Counted from the stretch's first letter, positions 34,061 to 46,120 are shown. The stretch: 64,000 nt of DNA from Typhlomys cinereus (GCA_023101885.1 JALPQD010000411.1:124001-188000), one strand, 5' to 3'. Notes: generated by a model from the sequence alone, not told the origin. Numbers and translations: made by a program.

Positions 34061-35139
34061 CATGTGTTGAGTGCAAGCAGTTTACAGAGTTGATAGGTGC
34101 GTGGGAGAGGAGCTCAGGTCTCTAGAATATGCACCTCGGCCAATCTAACTTCTAATGGCCTTTTGTATAGAAGCTATTTAGTAAGTACTTGTTAACTGAG
34201 ATGTATCTTTCTTTTACGCTCTATAAAATTGCTGTAATATGTGAAAACTTCTATTATGAACAGTGTTTTTCCCCTAGGGAAATGGGATCTTTGCACATTT
34301 ACCTGGAATGCTTTAGTTTGTCTCCTTCAGTGCTTTTGACATTACTGGCACAAGGAGAGTGAGCAGCTATGTGAGCTTCCTGAAACATAAATCTGCATAC
34401 CATGGTGCACAAAACTCAGCAACAAACTATTTTGAAGGAGAATTTAGAATGGCAGGATGGGTAATTTAGTCCTCTGAAAATTCCTTTGATGACGTTTTGC
34501 CTCACATCTTTGAAAGACCACAGTGAATATTGGAGGATGCACCTTTAAAGCTGTCAAGAAAATCACTTACCTAAACATTGATGATTTGGAGAGATAACAG
34601 TTCCTAGATATTTGTCACATATTCAAAATGTTTGTGGTCTCTTACTCTCTCATCATATCTTCCCAGTTCTCATTTTCCATAAGGAGAAACTGAGCCTGAG
34701 GTTTAATTTTTTTCTTATTTAAATTAGATGATTTCTAAATGGAATTCTCAGTGAAAATTTCCAACTTTCATAATTAACATGTAAATGAATGTATTTGACA
34801 TCATGTCTCTAATAAATTAGAGAGCAAGATAGTAAATTTGATCATAAACAAAAAATTTTTAAAGACTTCTGATGATTAACTGGGAAACAAGTACAGGTTT
34901 GAGACCAGTCAGACCTGAATTCCATCCTAGCCTGGACTACAGGACGAGACCCAGTTTAAAAAAAAAAAATGAAAACCAAACAAAATACAAAAGATGAGAG
35001 TAGATAATAAATAAAATACCAGTTTGTAGTCATGTTTTTAATGAGCAAACTCCTGTGTTTCTACTGAAAGAGTCTCTGATGGCACCTGGTCTCTCGGCTT
35101 GCAAAATGTGAAGGAGGGATTTGGAAGAGAATGGAGGCC
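34061..35139. other. Unique DNA with small B1 and possible MIR pieces
   Basis: 34888-34970 is a B1 fragment ('gtttgagaccagtcagacct', then 'aggacgagacccagtttaaa' and an A run). 34640-34710 weakly resembles MIR ('cattttccataaggagaaac tgagcctgagg'). No gene is seen. Confidence 0.5.
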
Positions 35140-35521
35140 TGTTGAGTTCCTCTGCATAGTTGCTGATAAATGACCATCAAACACCTTAAGCGAACAAGGG
35201 ATTTATTCTTTTACCATTACTGGTTACAGTTCTCAGTCCAACTTGATGGGAGAGCATGCACCAACACCAGGGCCAAGGGAACTGGCCACACCATCACCAC
35301 ATAACAGCTGAGAGAGGAATGCTAACTTCCTCAACCAGCTCTCAATATTTTATTCACCTGTGCAGGGACTAGTCCCACCCACCATGGACTGAACCTTCCC
35401 CATCAGCTAGACAATCTCTTGCAAGTTTGCTCTGGGCTTAACTCAACCATTAATTCTCCACAAATGTGCCCACAGCTCAAACCCTCAGCAGTCAAGTTGA
35501 CAACTGTGCTTAACTATGACA
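35140..35521 (-). repeat. 3' LTR of the MaLR-type element
   Basis: 382 bases. In sense orientation it begins tgtcatagttaagcac and ends in ctcaaca. It aligns through its length with the LTR at 36930-37340 and, inverted, with 19623-20054. Confidence 0.85.
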
Positions 35522-35532
35522 CTCCACCCCTT
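35522..35532 (-). other. Polypurine tract next to 3' LTR
   Basis: On the minus strand aaggggtggag directly abuts the LTR start, the position where plus-strand DNA priming occurs in LTR elements. Confidence 0.65.
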
Positions 35533-35606
35533 GTCAACTTGACACAAAAATAATAGCACTTTTAAACTGTAACCTTCAATCCTTGTCAATCCTTGTCCCC
35601 ATAGGT

Positions 35607-35815
35607 GTTGAAGTTTGACATTTACACCAAAGGATGCTCTAGGGATTGGGGGGAAGAAGGGGGGCAGTGGGCGAAAGGGAGGGAGGGGGGTGAAAGGAAG
35701 GGAAAAAGAGGGGGAGGGAGCAAGGGGGATCAGGGAGGCTTAGAGGGAGGGTGGGGACTGAGGTACCTATTAAGTTTGTATGATTTGGAAAATAATAAAT
35801 AAAAAATATGTAAAT
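35607..35815 (+). mobile_element. LINE-1 3' end fragment (subfamily 2)
   Basis: 5'-truncated in the 3' UTR at 'gaagtttgacatttacacca'. It includes the G-rich tract (35648-35755), 'gtacctattaagtttgtatg' and an aataaataaa end. It lies inside the MaLR internal region, so it inserted later than that element. Confidence 0.8.
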
Positions 35816-36553
35816 ACATTTAATTTTATTAATACTAAATCTCTAAAAGATCTCAGACAAAATTTAAAATGTTGTCATTAAAAGTTCAATTATTGAATGT
35901 TGGAACTGAAAGTCCTAAAAAAGTCTCAAATCTTTTAACTATAAGAGCCTATCAAATCAAAATGTTAAATACTTCAACAAGATAAAACATCAAAATACAA
36001 GTATCATAACACAATAAGAAAACATTGCATTAAAATCAAGTTCAGCAAATCAATGACGGCATCCTATATTTCACTGTCCATCTTCTGTGGCTCATCATGT
36101 TGTCATGGTGGCTCAAAGATTCTAGGCAATTCCAGACCCTGTTTGCAGCTCAAAGTTATAGAAGCAGAGTTCCTCTGAACCAGGCTGAATCTCCACTTGC
36201 AGCCATCCCATGGTTCTGGCATCTCCAACAGTACTTTGGGTTCACCTCTGCAGCTATAAGCTTCACCTTTCTTTGCAGGAACTCTACACCCTGATATTTG
36301 GTGCCAAGCTTTTGTTGCTCTCCAAGAACCCTGTAATCATACACCAAAATCAATACCATTGGTCCACTTGAGCTACAGCTATACCAACTTTAGTGTGGCC
36401 ACTCTGGAATAGCCTCTTTCTATGGAGCTGAAACTTCCAAAGAGCAAGAAATAACTTCAACTTGGGCTTTCGGCCCCTGAAAGAATTCGGGTTTTCAAAC
36501 CACAAATTTGCTATACATGATATTCATGTTTTCCACCGTCCCAGTATAAGGCA

Positions 36554-36769
36554 CTAGGGTGTTCCTTCATTGATAACACTCATTTCTCCAAAAATGGCAG
36601 CTCTTCTACTGCCTGCTTTTTCCACATTCAGAGCTTCATAGCCATCAACACAGCTCTCCTCCATCAAGCAAACCAGTCCACCATCTCCAAATTCAACTCC
36701 ACCAAAGTCCTTGTTCCCCTCATCACAAATTGGCTCCAAACAATCCACAACTCTCTCAAGCACTGACAT
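36554..36769 (-). pseudogene. MaLR internal reading-frame remnant
   Basis: A 71-codon minus-strand frame inside the internal region. Its middle, containing Cys-Asp-Glu-Gly-Asn-Lys, a Leu-Val-Cys-Leu motif, Glu-Glu-Ser, Glu-Ala-Leu and Ala-Gly-Ser-Arg, matches the plus-strand frame at 63786-63977 beyond the LTR at 63233. Two independent copies keep the same frame over about 50 codons. This could be a gag-derived remnant of the ancestral element. I cannot name the domain. It is not expected to be expressed. Confidence 0.5.
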
Positions 36770-36909
36770 TATCCAACTGGCCCACTAAACTCTGAAGAAC
36801 GGTGTTTGTAACCCATAAAATGAAAAATTTTCAAACATTTCCAACTTTGTCCAGCAAAACCGTTTAAAAGCCACAAAATCCACTTAGTCAGATTTATCAG
36901 CAACATCCC

Positions 36910-36929
36910 ACTTTCTGGGTACGGAATTC
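36910..36929 (-). other. Leu-tRNA-type primer-binding region
   Basis: Directly inside the 5' LTR the minus strand reads about ttccgtacccagaaagtggg, close to the 'tggtaccaggagtgggg' complement of a leucine tRNA 3' end. The copy at 63627-63645 is better preserved. Confidence 0.65.
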
Positions 36930-37340
36930 TGTTGCAGTTCGACTGCATAATTGCTGATAAATTACTATCAAATGGCTTAAGGGAACAAGGGATTTATTCT
37001 CTTATGATTACTAGTTACAGTTCTCAGTACAGCTTGATGGGAGAGCATGCACCAACACCAGGGCCAAGGGAACTTGCCACACCATCACTGCATAATGGCT
37101 GAGAGATGGACAATCCTTATTTGCCAGACCAGCATGTCTGGCCAGGTGAACAGAAGGATGCCAACTTCTTCAACCAGCTCTCAGTATTTTATTCACTTGT
37201 TCAGAGTCTAGTCCCACCCACCATGGACTGGACCTTTCCCATCAGCTAGACAATCTCTTGCAAGTTTGCTCTGGGCTTAACTCAACCATTAATTCTCCAC
37301 AAATGTGCCCACAGCACAAACCCTCAACAGTCAAGTTAGG
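36930..37340 (-). repeat. 5' LTR of the MaLR-type element
   Basis: It aligns with the 3' LTR but keeps a 'ccagacatgctggt'-type block (37125-37150, antisense) that is missing from 35140-35521. It is truncated at its outer end near 37340, where 'gtcaagtta' meets unrelated sequence. Confidence 0.8.
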
Positions 37341-37477
37341 GCCTCCTATAAATTTTCCCTCTTCTTGTTCTTTTCTCAAATCACAGAACTTTATCTGAAA
37401 CATTTATGAAAGTATTGGAATAATGAGGTTTTTTTTTTTTCTGAAACCTATCTTTGCTTTTCACAGCTTCCTTTCTA

Positions 37478-38075
37478 TGAAGTTTTTTTAATTTTATTTT
37501 TTCCCTCAATCACACAAGCTCAATAGGTACCCCAGTCCTCCCCCTTCCTCCACCACCCCAGTCCCTCCTGCATTCTCCCCCCTCCTCCCCTCCCCTCTCC
37601 CAGTGCTTCCCCCCTCTGCCAAACCTCCCTCTGAGTTCTCCACCCTAGTGAGCTGTAAGGACTCAGTGGCAAGACCCAGAGTCCTTTTCTGGGCTCCCCG
37701 CCAGCATGGGAACACCACCATGACTATTAATACCTTGTCTGTAAGGATCCCACTGCCTGTGATCCATGCTAGACCCTGGGCGGTCGTTGACAAGTCAGTC
37801 ACCATGCAGGTCATGCAAAGTCCGATTATGGCTACTGCAGCCCTAACTTGTTTGGGGTATCTTGCATGTCATTGGTTCTCCCCATCTTTAGGCTTTTACA
37901 ACCTTGCTGCCCCCTCTTCTGTAACTTTTCCTGAGCTTTAGGATGGGGAGCAATTTGGCTGGTCTAGCTTCAGGTGATTAATGTATCGTCTTTGGTGTTC
38001 TGAATTATTGTTTGTTGTTTTCAGTTTTGCTATTCCTTCATGACCCTGGCTGCATCATGATTGGTATTGAAAGTC
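37478..38075 (-). mobile_element. LINE-1 3' UTR, minus strand (subfamily 2)
   Basis: It starts with a T-rich end (antisense A-tail), 'caataggtaccccagtcctc', then a C-rich tract (antisense of the G tract). It continues to 'catgattggtattgaaagtc', the antisense of the start of the 3' UTR. 5'-truncated. The open frames at 37506-37814 and 37603-37941 lie inside it and are not genes. Confidence 0.85.
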
Positions 38076-41000
38076 ACCTTCTGAGGAGCGGGGAGTACGC
38101 CCTGGTCCAGGTCCAGGGCAGAAGGGCAGAGTGGCTAGTGGGGTACAGAGGTCACAGTGGAACCTCGCTAGGAAGTCTTGAGGACATTCACATTATCTTT
38201 TGTAAACTCTCAATAACTCTGCAATTTCCGATGATGACAGTGGTTAGTCAGGCATTGGCATTATTTCTTCCACTTTTGGGAGGAAGATGTGTATATGTTC
38301 TCCCTTTGTTTTTATGGATACCATTTACTTTCTACAAATCTAATTCTGGGACTGTGCCTATTTTGTAAGCATAATGGAAACACTATGGAGTATCATTTCA
38401 TTTTGGGGAATGTCTCTGAGCACCTTTGCTCTTCTGGGCTCAGTCGTGGCATGTGGTGAACAACACCAGAAATTTTTAGCTAAGTTTACCCTAAGTGCAT
38501 ATTTAAGTATCTATGGACTTATGAAATTAAAATTAAAAACGCTTAATGGTATGAAAACTAGTGGATGCCTTTGACAGGAATTAGGAAAGACTCATGGAAT
38601 GCTCAGGTGTGTTTATTTATACCATTTCTTCCGTTTAATTCTCATTGTCTTCCAAGTCTCAATTTCAACTTCCAATTTACAACTTTCAGCTTACAATAAA
38701 AATCTGTAAAGGTTTCATTTATCTACTTGATGGAAATAACACCTGAACTCAGGACCTTTCTTTGCTAGTGAGCTGGCATAAAGCTTAGACAACACACATA
38801 GTCCACACTGTTACACAAAGGTTCCAAGACTATCACCAGAATAACATTTTAGGTAGAATAATTAATTGCTTTCTTGATTCCAGAGGAAAGAAGTCATAAA
38901 TTCTTGCCTTGGAAGAGTGTAGAAGTAGCAGGAATAATGGGGAGTCAATAGTTATCATGACCATGTATTAATTACTATAAGATGGGAAAGATGTGGGTTT
39001 ATGTCTGTGGCCACAAACTTTGTCCCTCATTTCAACTGAGATTTTACATGAGCCCTTCTACCACATATTAATTCCAGTCCATTGTGGAACTTCTTTTACC
39101 CCATCCCTTCATGCATCTTTCGTCTTCTTTATTTCTCATTTCGCATTTTAATATAGCATTTTCTAGGGTTCTTCTATGCTGCATAGTCATCATCTTTGTG
39201 CATTACCCAGATGAGATAATACTGACCTAATTTCCAGAAATGCAGTTTCCATGTATGTGCTTTGCCTATCAACTGTTTAAACCATCTTGCCTCACGGTCT
39301 CTCCAATTTTGTCTAGCTAAAGAAATTGTCCATCAAAGTCTTTGTTTATCTGGGGGACATGTGTAATCAATATTAATTTAAAATGTCACATTTTACAGCT
39401 TTTGAAAAAAAAATGACTAGCACCCATTCCACATAATGTGCTTATAGTCACTGGAAGTAAAACTGGTAAACGTGAATGGAGACTTCCTCTGGTCTCGCAT
39501 TTCAAGGATTTGAGAGTTAAAATTCAGGCAGTTGGAAACTGCGCGGCTTTTATATTAAAGACAGCTGGCCGCCATGTCCTCTTGCAGCCAGCTGCTTTTC
39601 ATTCATGACCCATTCCTCTTGACAAGGACTATGGGAAATGAAAGGAAAGCCTTGAAATCCTCCTTCCATGAGTTTTATGTGCAGTTAACCGATGCTCATA
39701 AAGCAAGGAAAGCTAAGCCATCATCCACTGCCTTAGGTTGACAGGGCAGTTTTTGTGGAAAGGCTTTTGTGTTCATTTCATTACAATTGCTGCAACAAAA
39801 TACCTGACTCAAGCAACCTAGGGTAGAAAAATATTTTCTTCAGTTTAAAATACTAAGCTGTTATAGGTGATCATCACAGGGGACGTGGAGCAGGAACTAA
39901 GGGAAGTTGTCGTGTCCAATTCAAACTCAAGGAGAGAGCAAGGACCAATGCATGGACACTTGCTTGTGCTCAGTTCTCATTGTTTTTTCTTGCTTTTTAT
40001 TAATTAGTTAATTAATTACAAACAAAATGGATTTGTGACTTTGCCTTGATTCCCCCCCCCCACTTCCTTCCTCTCTCACCCTCCCCTCCCTTTATCTAAC
40101 CTTGTTCTTATAGAGAGCTAAGGATCCCCTGCCTGTGAGGAAAACTGATGACATGGAAGTGAATGGGTGTTTTGTTGTTGTTGTTGCTGCTGGTTATCTT
40201 TTCTCTTCCTGGGGGAAATAATCTACCCCAATAAAACCATCTGCTTTATAATTTTGTATATTTAGGAAGAGATTGATATTGGAAATAAGTACTCAGAAGG
40301 CAGTAATTTCCCAGTATGAGACTATGTTCTTTACCTATTACACTGATTCAGCTTCTAGAATGTGCTTGGCTCTTCTTACTAAGGCTGGAAATTCCATGTA
40401 CCTGCCACTCTTCCCACTTCGCGACGGCAATTTTTTTCCAGTTTTTTTTCTTACTGTTTAAGTTGCATTTTGTTTTCAGAAAAAGAGGTTAAAGTTACAG
40501 CCTTGGGAAAGAAGGATATGCATGTTGAAAAACAAAATAAATATTGCATGGCTAGTGAGGATGTTTGTGTAACTTCAGACAATACCCATGTCTGCTCCTG
40601 TGTTCTCCTCAGCAGGGAGATTCCTGCCAGGGCAGATTTCTGACAACAACAGAAGCAGCCAAGAGAAAGCAACTTAAGACTTCCCCACGGCTAAATTGGG
40701 TACATGAAGAGCAGGTACCTGAAGTGCAATTAATTATTCTTTTTGAAATAATGTAATCGGAGCACTGGAGCAAACACTCCAAATTATCAGCATAAAATTT
40801 ACAGTGCTTTGGGATCGTTCAGCTGAATTTTGTATCTGATCTATGTATGGAATGCCACGGCAGAAATTTAAACCATTTTAGAAAAAACAGTGTATGTAAA
40901 AAATAGACTTGTTCTCTGAATATTAAGGGTGGCAGAACCACAAGGTGATTGGCAGAGAAAGTAAGAATTCAGAGCCTCAAAACTCAGTGAGGACGCAAGT

Positions 41001-41500
41001 GACCAGAAAAGCTTATGGGCATAGGCAGATCTTCAATTTAACCTTGAGCAGTTATCTGATAGGAGTCAGGGAATGATAGCTGACATATACAGTGCAATAC
41101 ACAAAACAGCACACATACATACAAATTCAACTCCTAAAAGGATGCCAACAAGTGATAGAGACTCATAGATGACAAGTCAGCTTCTATTTGATAGAATAGA
41201 CCATGTTTAAATGACACACTTTGAATGGTATTTTCACTTTTCCTCTGGACTATAAGACTCAGAATGCTGATTTACTTGTTACGTGTATTAGGTAATTGGG
41301 AATGTTTAAGAAGGCGACATCTTGACAACCAGTTTTGCAGGCAGTAAGTTGGCTGTGATGTTCGTCTCAGGCTGTTTTAAAGGAGAGAGGATCCACTCCA
41401 TTGCACAGTATTCACACCTGGAAATGTCACCTTGGCAAAACTGAAAAAGGAGATGTTGAAATCATCCTAAAAATAGAGACAGTAAAATTTTTTATCACTG
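38076..41500. other. Unique DNA with minor old repeat pieces
   Basis: No gene. 40000-40110 has a C-rich/T-rich layout like an antisense LINE-1 3' end. 39775-39960 looks like an old dispersed repeat ('attgctgcaacaaaatacct'). A GC-richer stretch at 39535-39620 has no coding sign. Confidence 0.4.
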
Positions 41501-41504
41501 TGAA

Positions 41505-41715
41505 TACTTTAATAGCTGCCTTACATACATAATGTTAGACCTTTACAACAACCAGATGGAGTAACTAGGTGTATGAACATTTCATAGATGAAAATGCTCG
41601 ACTTCACAGAAGTTACCGCCATACTCAATGGCCCACAGAGAGAGGCACAGGTTTAACTCCAGGAGACTGACATCATCATTCCTGCTCGTGCCACTGAGCT
41701 TCTAGGCTTTGCCAT
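41505..41715 (-). mobile_element. MIR SINE fossil, minus strand
   Basis: Antisense MIR order: 'acctttacaacaaccagatg gagtaactagg', 'tcatagatgaaaatgctcga', then 'cacaggtttaactccaggag actgacatcatcattcctgc' at the tRNA-like end. Confidence 0.6.
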
Positions 41716-42240
41716 ATTATGCGGAATAGGGGATCCAGAAGCATGCAAAACAGCACTTTGAAACGTGAGACATTTTCCTTTGAGGACAGCCATTTCACAT
41801 GTGAAATAAAGTCAGAAACAGGCCTGAGATAACAGATAGCTTAATATCCACTGTAAATTAGAATACAAGAGATTGTCAGTAAATAGATAAGATTTCAATT
41901 TGAATCTCTCTGATCCCTTAAGTAATAATATAACCCTAGCTGTGCATATGTATACAGTTTGCATGGTACTATGAAAACTTTTTTTTAAGTAAACCTCACA
42001 AAAATTCATTAGGAAGTAGAAGGGATATGCATTTATTTTCACTTTTTGAGAATGAAAATAATATCTAAATGTTTCTAAGTGAAAGAATTTGCTGCTAAAT
42101 TAAGTTTGTGTTTGAGTGACTTACCAAGTTCCTACCAAATGCCTCATGCCAACATGTCATAGCCATCCTGGCTTCCTGGATGGCTGTGTGGATGGACTTA
42201 GATCTCATTTGTCCATTTTGTCTGTTGTGTTGTTTTGTTC
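41716..42240. other. Unique DNA, no gene seen
   Basis: Nothing recognised. Confidence 0.4.
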
Positions 42241-42249
42241 TGTTGGTGC

Positions 42250-42259
42250 ACACCTGTGT

Positions 42260-42312
<53 letters not shown>

Positions 42313-42445
42313 TGTGTGTGTGTGTACCAGAGGGCACTGTGCGTGCCTGTGGAGACTTAGTGGTGACTTTGGGAACCATTATGTACTATTCTACCCCATT
42401 TCTCTTTGCTCTGTGGTTTACCAGGCTCAGCCTGATTCAAGAATA
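42250..42445 (-). mobile_element. Truncated SINE, minus strand, with (TG)n
   Basis: A (TG)n tail (42258-42325) is followed by 'agagggcactgtgcgtgcct' and 'gactttgggaaccatt', the antisense end of the older SINE subfamily. The head is missing. Val/Cys-rich frames are artefacts of the TG run. Confidence 0.7.
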
Positions 42446-43925
42446 CTTTCATCTACATTATACTTTATAATTTTCTAATCTAGAATGGTTAATTTTCTAA
42501 TTATCTGTCCTCAAAATGACCTTTAAGGTACAATTAAGATGTCCTCTATTTTTTAGTTTACATCAACTTTCTCATCAAATGGAAATGCTGAAAAACTCGG
42601 TGACAATATCAACAATATGAACCTGGTGTCAGTGAAAATATCCTTCTTCTGGCGGTAGTGCAAGTTAGGTTGATTATTCATTGAATAATTTCATGACATT
42701 GAAAACAAAAAACAATACACAGGAAATCCTTTTCTCTTGATGTACACTGTCTCTTTCAAAAATGAATGGGGTTATATATTGGACCTGTAGCAGGCAATGT
42801 ATCTCGGCCTTAGTTTGATCTCTCAGGACCCTGTGATGGTTTGTAGGTCTTCCTATGGCTTTTCCTACAGTCTTTGCAAACACCAGCCCAGCTAAACTGG
42901 ACTCTCATGTAGCCACAGAAGAACATTTCTCATGAGATCAGAGTCACTGTGGGTGAGAACCTCTCTTTGGGAGGGATTGAAAGGAACTTGCATTTCCCAT
43001 TCCCGCCCTCCTCCTCCCCAGGTCAGGGCCTTGCCTTCAGAGTCTCTGTGGCTGCTTTCTTCCCCACTACTCCTTTGTGAGGGGAAAAGCTTAAACATTC
43101 CCCAGTCACATCCTAAGTCCAAAAAATTAAGAATCCTGGAGTAATGTATTACTGTAGGAATTAAGAATGGGGAGAGCCATATAGCCATCATCAACATTAC
43201 CTGCATGGAAATGCATACATACAAGCCTGGGAAAGTTCTCAGCGCAACTAATAAAATGAGAAATTTCCTCGATGAGAAAACTATGTTTGACTCTGAGATT
43301 AAATCAAAATAATTGAAAACGAGGCAGCAAAGGAAAGGCTTCCCGGGGCTCCATGATATCAAGGAGCTCTGTGTAATTGAAAAGGAAAAATGCAAACACA
43401 GGAGGGGTATGTGAGGAAAACAAGTGAGGAATGAGCATAGAGGAAATCAATAGGAAAAATCACTTCCCCTAAGTATAATGCCAGAGAAACACTATTGGGG
43501 GAAAAAATTCATAATACTTCCTCCCAGGGGAATATGCAGCATGAAGCCAAGCATTCTGAATACCAGAGGAAATAGTGCTGGAACTTAAAACAAAAATTAA
43601 TAAGCTAGCTGACAAAGACCTATGGAAGGTGTTTATGGGTTCTGTGGGAGAAATAAAAAATCAATGACAAATGAGCCAATTGCATTTATATACAACACAA
43701 GGCATATACAGTTTCAGCTTCAGTACTGTATTTTGTTATTCCAAATTATTAAAGGCCCAGTGTAGCTCATTAAGTTTTTTCAAGGGATGGTGACACAGGA
43801 GAATGCCAATGAATACAGTACTACAATGTACTCAGAAAAGCATGTAGCATCTGCTGCTGTTTCAAAAAGAGAATGGCAAATGCACCACGCAGAATTTATG
43901 AATGTACATTTTTAAATTTTTGTCG
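42446..43925. other. Unique DNA, no gene seen
   Basis: Includes a 167-codon minus-strand open frame (42892-43395). It has no recognisable domain, no splice context that I could support and ordinary composition, so I leave it uncalled. Confidence 0.4.
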
Positions 43926-43929
43926 ATTT

Positions 43930-44270
43930 TTAGTTTTATCTTGTTTCTTTGACAGTTTTTTACTCATATATGTACACAATGAATTTAAGTCATTTTACCT
44001 TTATGACCCAATTCCATCTCCCATATGCTCATTCAGTTTCCCTGGTACTTTCAGGTCTTGTTGTGTTTATGGCCCACTGAGTTTTATAAAGGTTACCTGC
44101 ATTATCATGTTCTGAAGCATGGAAGATCTGTCAGTGGGTATACCACTGAAGAGAGTAGTATCCTTTCCCGCAGCAAGCACAGTCTCCACTGGTTCCCTCC
44201 AGAACAGGTAATGCCTTATGAGGTCTTTTCATTTCCTTAATGAAATGTTGGCAAGCCAAGTCTTATGGAA
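43930..44270 (-). mobile_element. Old LINE-1 3' UTR fragment, minus strand
   Basis: Starts 'tgacagttttttactcatat atgtacacaatgaattt'. It later has 'gtttatggcccactgagttt' and 'gtgggtataccactgaagag', which is the reverse complement of 'cttcagtggcatacccactg' at 47151-47170. Same family as 7795-8014 and 46200-47230. Confidence 0.6.
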
Positions 44271-44649
44271 GTCTTGTGGAAGTAAGCAACAGTGAGTTCC
44301 CAGGTACAACAGGTTTGCTATAGCCTGAAAAGACTACTTGGCAGCATGCATACACTTCTTAAAGAAGCATAAATATACATTTCTAACAGAATGAGCCTTA
44401 TACCTGGCTGGTGTTCAGCTGCAAGTCCACTTTTGAATGGCAACATCTTTCCAAACTGGTCAATGTTCACATGACATCAGCAATTGCTTAGAATCTTGTC
44501 CTTGCAATAAGTTAATATTGGACTACTTCTTCATTAACAAAATATTAGTCACTGAAACTCATATTGATCACAAGTACATTCACATGGTATATTGCGTACT
44601 TCAGATAGAACAAAACAGTACTTGCTAAAAGCTCCATATCTTTTCTTTT
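44271..44649. other. Unique DNA, no gene seen
   Basis: Nothing recognised. Confidence 0.4.
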
Positions 44650-44662
44650 AAAGAAAAGACTA

Positions 44663-44957
44663 GGGCTGGAGAGGTGGCTCAGGGGTTAAGCCTCCGCCTT
44701 GCGGGCGGAAGGTCCTGAGTTCCGATCCCAGATCCCACGTATAGACACCAGGCGGAAGCGGGGGCGGCTTGCGCTTCTGGTCCTGGTAGGGCGGAGCCTG
44801 TGAATCCCGGGGCAGCAGGAGGTGGAGGCGTCCATGGTGGTTCGCGAGTTCGTCCGTGGTTCTACACATACACAGACGCACACATACACACACACGCGGG
44901 CACATACACACGCATATGCACACAGTTGAATAAATAATAATAATAATAAATTTAAAA
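44663..44957 (+). mobile_element. Youngest-looking SINE copy in the window
   Basis: A GC-rich intact copy: head 'gggctggagaggtggctcag', a tight arm 'ccgccttgcgggcgg', a B-box-like gttccgatccc, the CpG-rich body and a ragged CA/CACG tail ending in (AAT)n and A. Flanked by a perfect 13-base duplication, aaagaaaagacta, at 44650-44662 and 44958-44970. Its many surviving CpGs suggest recent insertion. Confidence 0.9.
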
Positions 44958-44970
44958 AAAGAAAAGACTA

Positions 44971-45683
44971 AATTATTACTGAGTAGTGAGTCAAACATGA
45001 ATAAAATTGTATAGTTTTAAATTACCAAAAAAAGTATACTTCCTCAGAAATCTTTCTCAGAGAGAGCCAGGGTTTGTCTTTGGAAAGCATGCCCATGCCA
45101 TGGGAAGTTACACTGGTAATTGTTCTTCCAATATATTTGGTACATGTGCTACCAGAATACCTTTTCTTTATAACTTTAACTTTCTTATACCTGAGCATTT
45201 CCCTTTTTATCAATTTCTTTTTCCTGTTACCCTTAGATATTTGCTTTCGTTTAGTGATTCGCAAGTGTTTCAAAGAATGCAGACTGCTTTGTGATTCAAT
45301 AAGTTTTATTGGCTTTTTTTTTCCTTTGTACTTTATTGACTCAAAATCATAACTGTCACTTCAATGGAGGATAAATTAAAGGTAGTTATCTCTGAAACAA
45401 AACATGAGCAATCGTGGTCCTAGGACACAGACTCAAGTTATCCCAAATTCAATGCTTTACTGTGGTAAAACCACCGCAAGCAGGATTTTCTCTTAATGAC
45501 CACAGATATGAACCTGGTCATTTATTGTCTTCCTGTTTTCATAGTTGCCTTTCCTACAACTTGTGTATATTTTCTGTTTTATTTGTTTTCTTCATGTCAC
45601 ATTGGAAGCCTTATTCAAAGAGTTTGAATATGGGAAACCTTAAGTATGTGATGAGAGTTAAAAGTGACTGTGAAGATAATCAG

Positions 45684-45685
<2 letters not shown>
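44971..45685. other. Unique DNA, no gene seen
   Basis: Open frames near 45007-45352 on both strands lack domain features. Confidence 0.4.

Positions 45686-45689
<4 letters not shown>

Positions 45690-45739
<50 letters not shown>
45690..45739. repeat. (TG)n microsatellite
   Basis: About 50 bases of uninterrupted GT. Confidence 0.95.
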
Positions 45740-45740
<1 letters not shown>

Positions 45741-45759
45741 ACCCACACTGAGCTGCTGC

Positions 45760-46120
45760 TATAAAGGGATTGTCTTGAACAAGTGTTTTCTCCAAAGCCC
45801 ATGTATGAAACTTAGCTGCCAACACTTAAGAGGTAGAGTTAATGGGTCATTAAGGTTTAGTCATTGAGGTGGCCCTTGATGGAGTTATAGGAATGCAGCC
45901 CTTTTCTTTATCTTCGTTTCTGGAAGCTGCCAAATGAGTAATTTCCTCTGTTCCATAATCTTCTTAAGAAATACTAATTCCACAGAGTTCCAAATATGAT
46001 GGGGCCAAGTGACTATGAGCTGAAACCTCAAAACAAATGAGACAAAATAAACCTTTTGTCCTTATAACTTGATTTCTCTAAGGTATTTGTTACAGTATCC
46101 CAAGTTACCATTTTATTAGC
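45760..46120 (+). repeat. Old LTR-like repeat
   Basis: The text 'cttaagaggtagagttaatg ggtcattaagg', 'tgagctgaaacctcaaaaca' and 'aaaataaaccttttgtcctt' followed by 'ggtatttgttacagt' matches the general ending of old mammalian repeats (aataaacc, then gtatttggtcacag). Class not certain. Confidence 0.4.

Larger units (their letters stand above)
35140..37340 (-). mobile_element. Two-LTR ERVL-MaLR-type element, minus strand
   Basis: A complete but degenerate endogenous-retrovirus-like element. In its own sense it comprises a 5' LTR (36930-37340), a primer-binding region, a ~1.4 kb internal region and a polypurine tract, then a 3' LTR (35140-35521). A LINE-1 fragment lies inside (35607-35815). The internal region is too short for gag-pol, as in non-autonomous MaLR elements. 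The outer end of the 5' LTR is truncated by about 25 bases at 37340. No functional coding capacity is visible. Confidence 0.8.

Noticed and set aside
37506..38368. Open frames of 102-118 codons on both strands
   Set aside because: Most of this span is an antisense LINE-1 3' UTR. The remainder at 38080-38368 shows no domain or codon signal.
39535..39620. GC-richer block that might be a conserved exon or enhancer
   Set aside because: No open frame with splice sites, and I cannot assess conservation without comparison to other genomes.
42892..43395. 167-codon minus-strand frame, the longest non-repeat frame
   Set aside because: A frame of this length is expected by chance in 64 kb. No domain, signal peptide pattern, homologous family or splice arrangement could be supported.
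44663..44740. tRNA gene call on SINE heads
   Set aside because: A-box and B-box-like motifs are present, but the cloverleaf is not complete and the sequence continues into a SINE body and A-rich tail.
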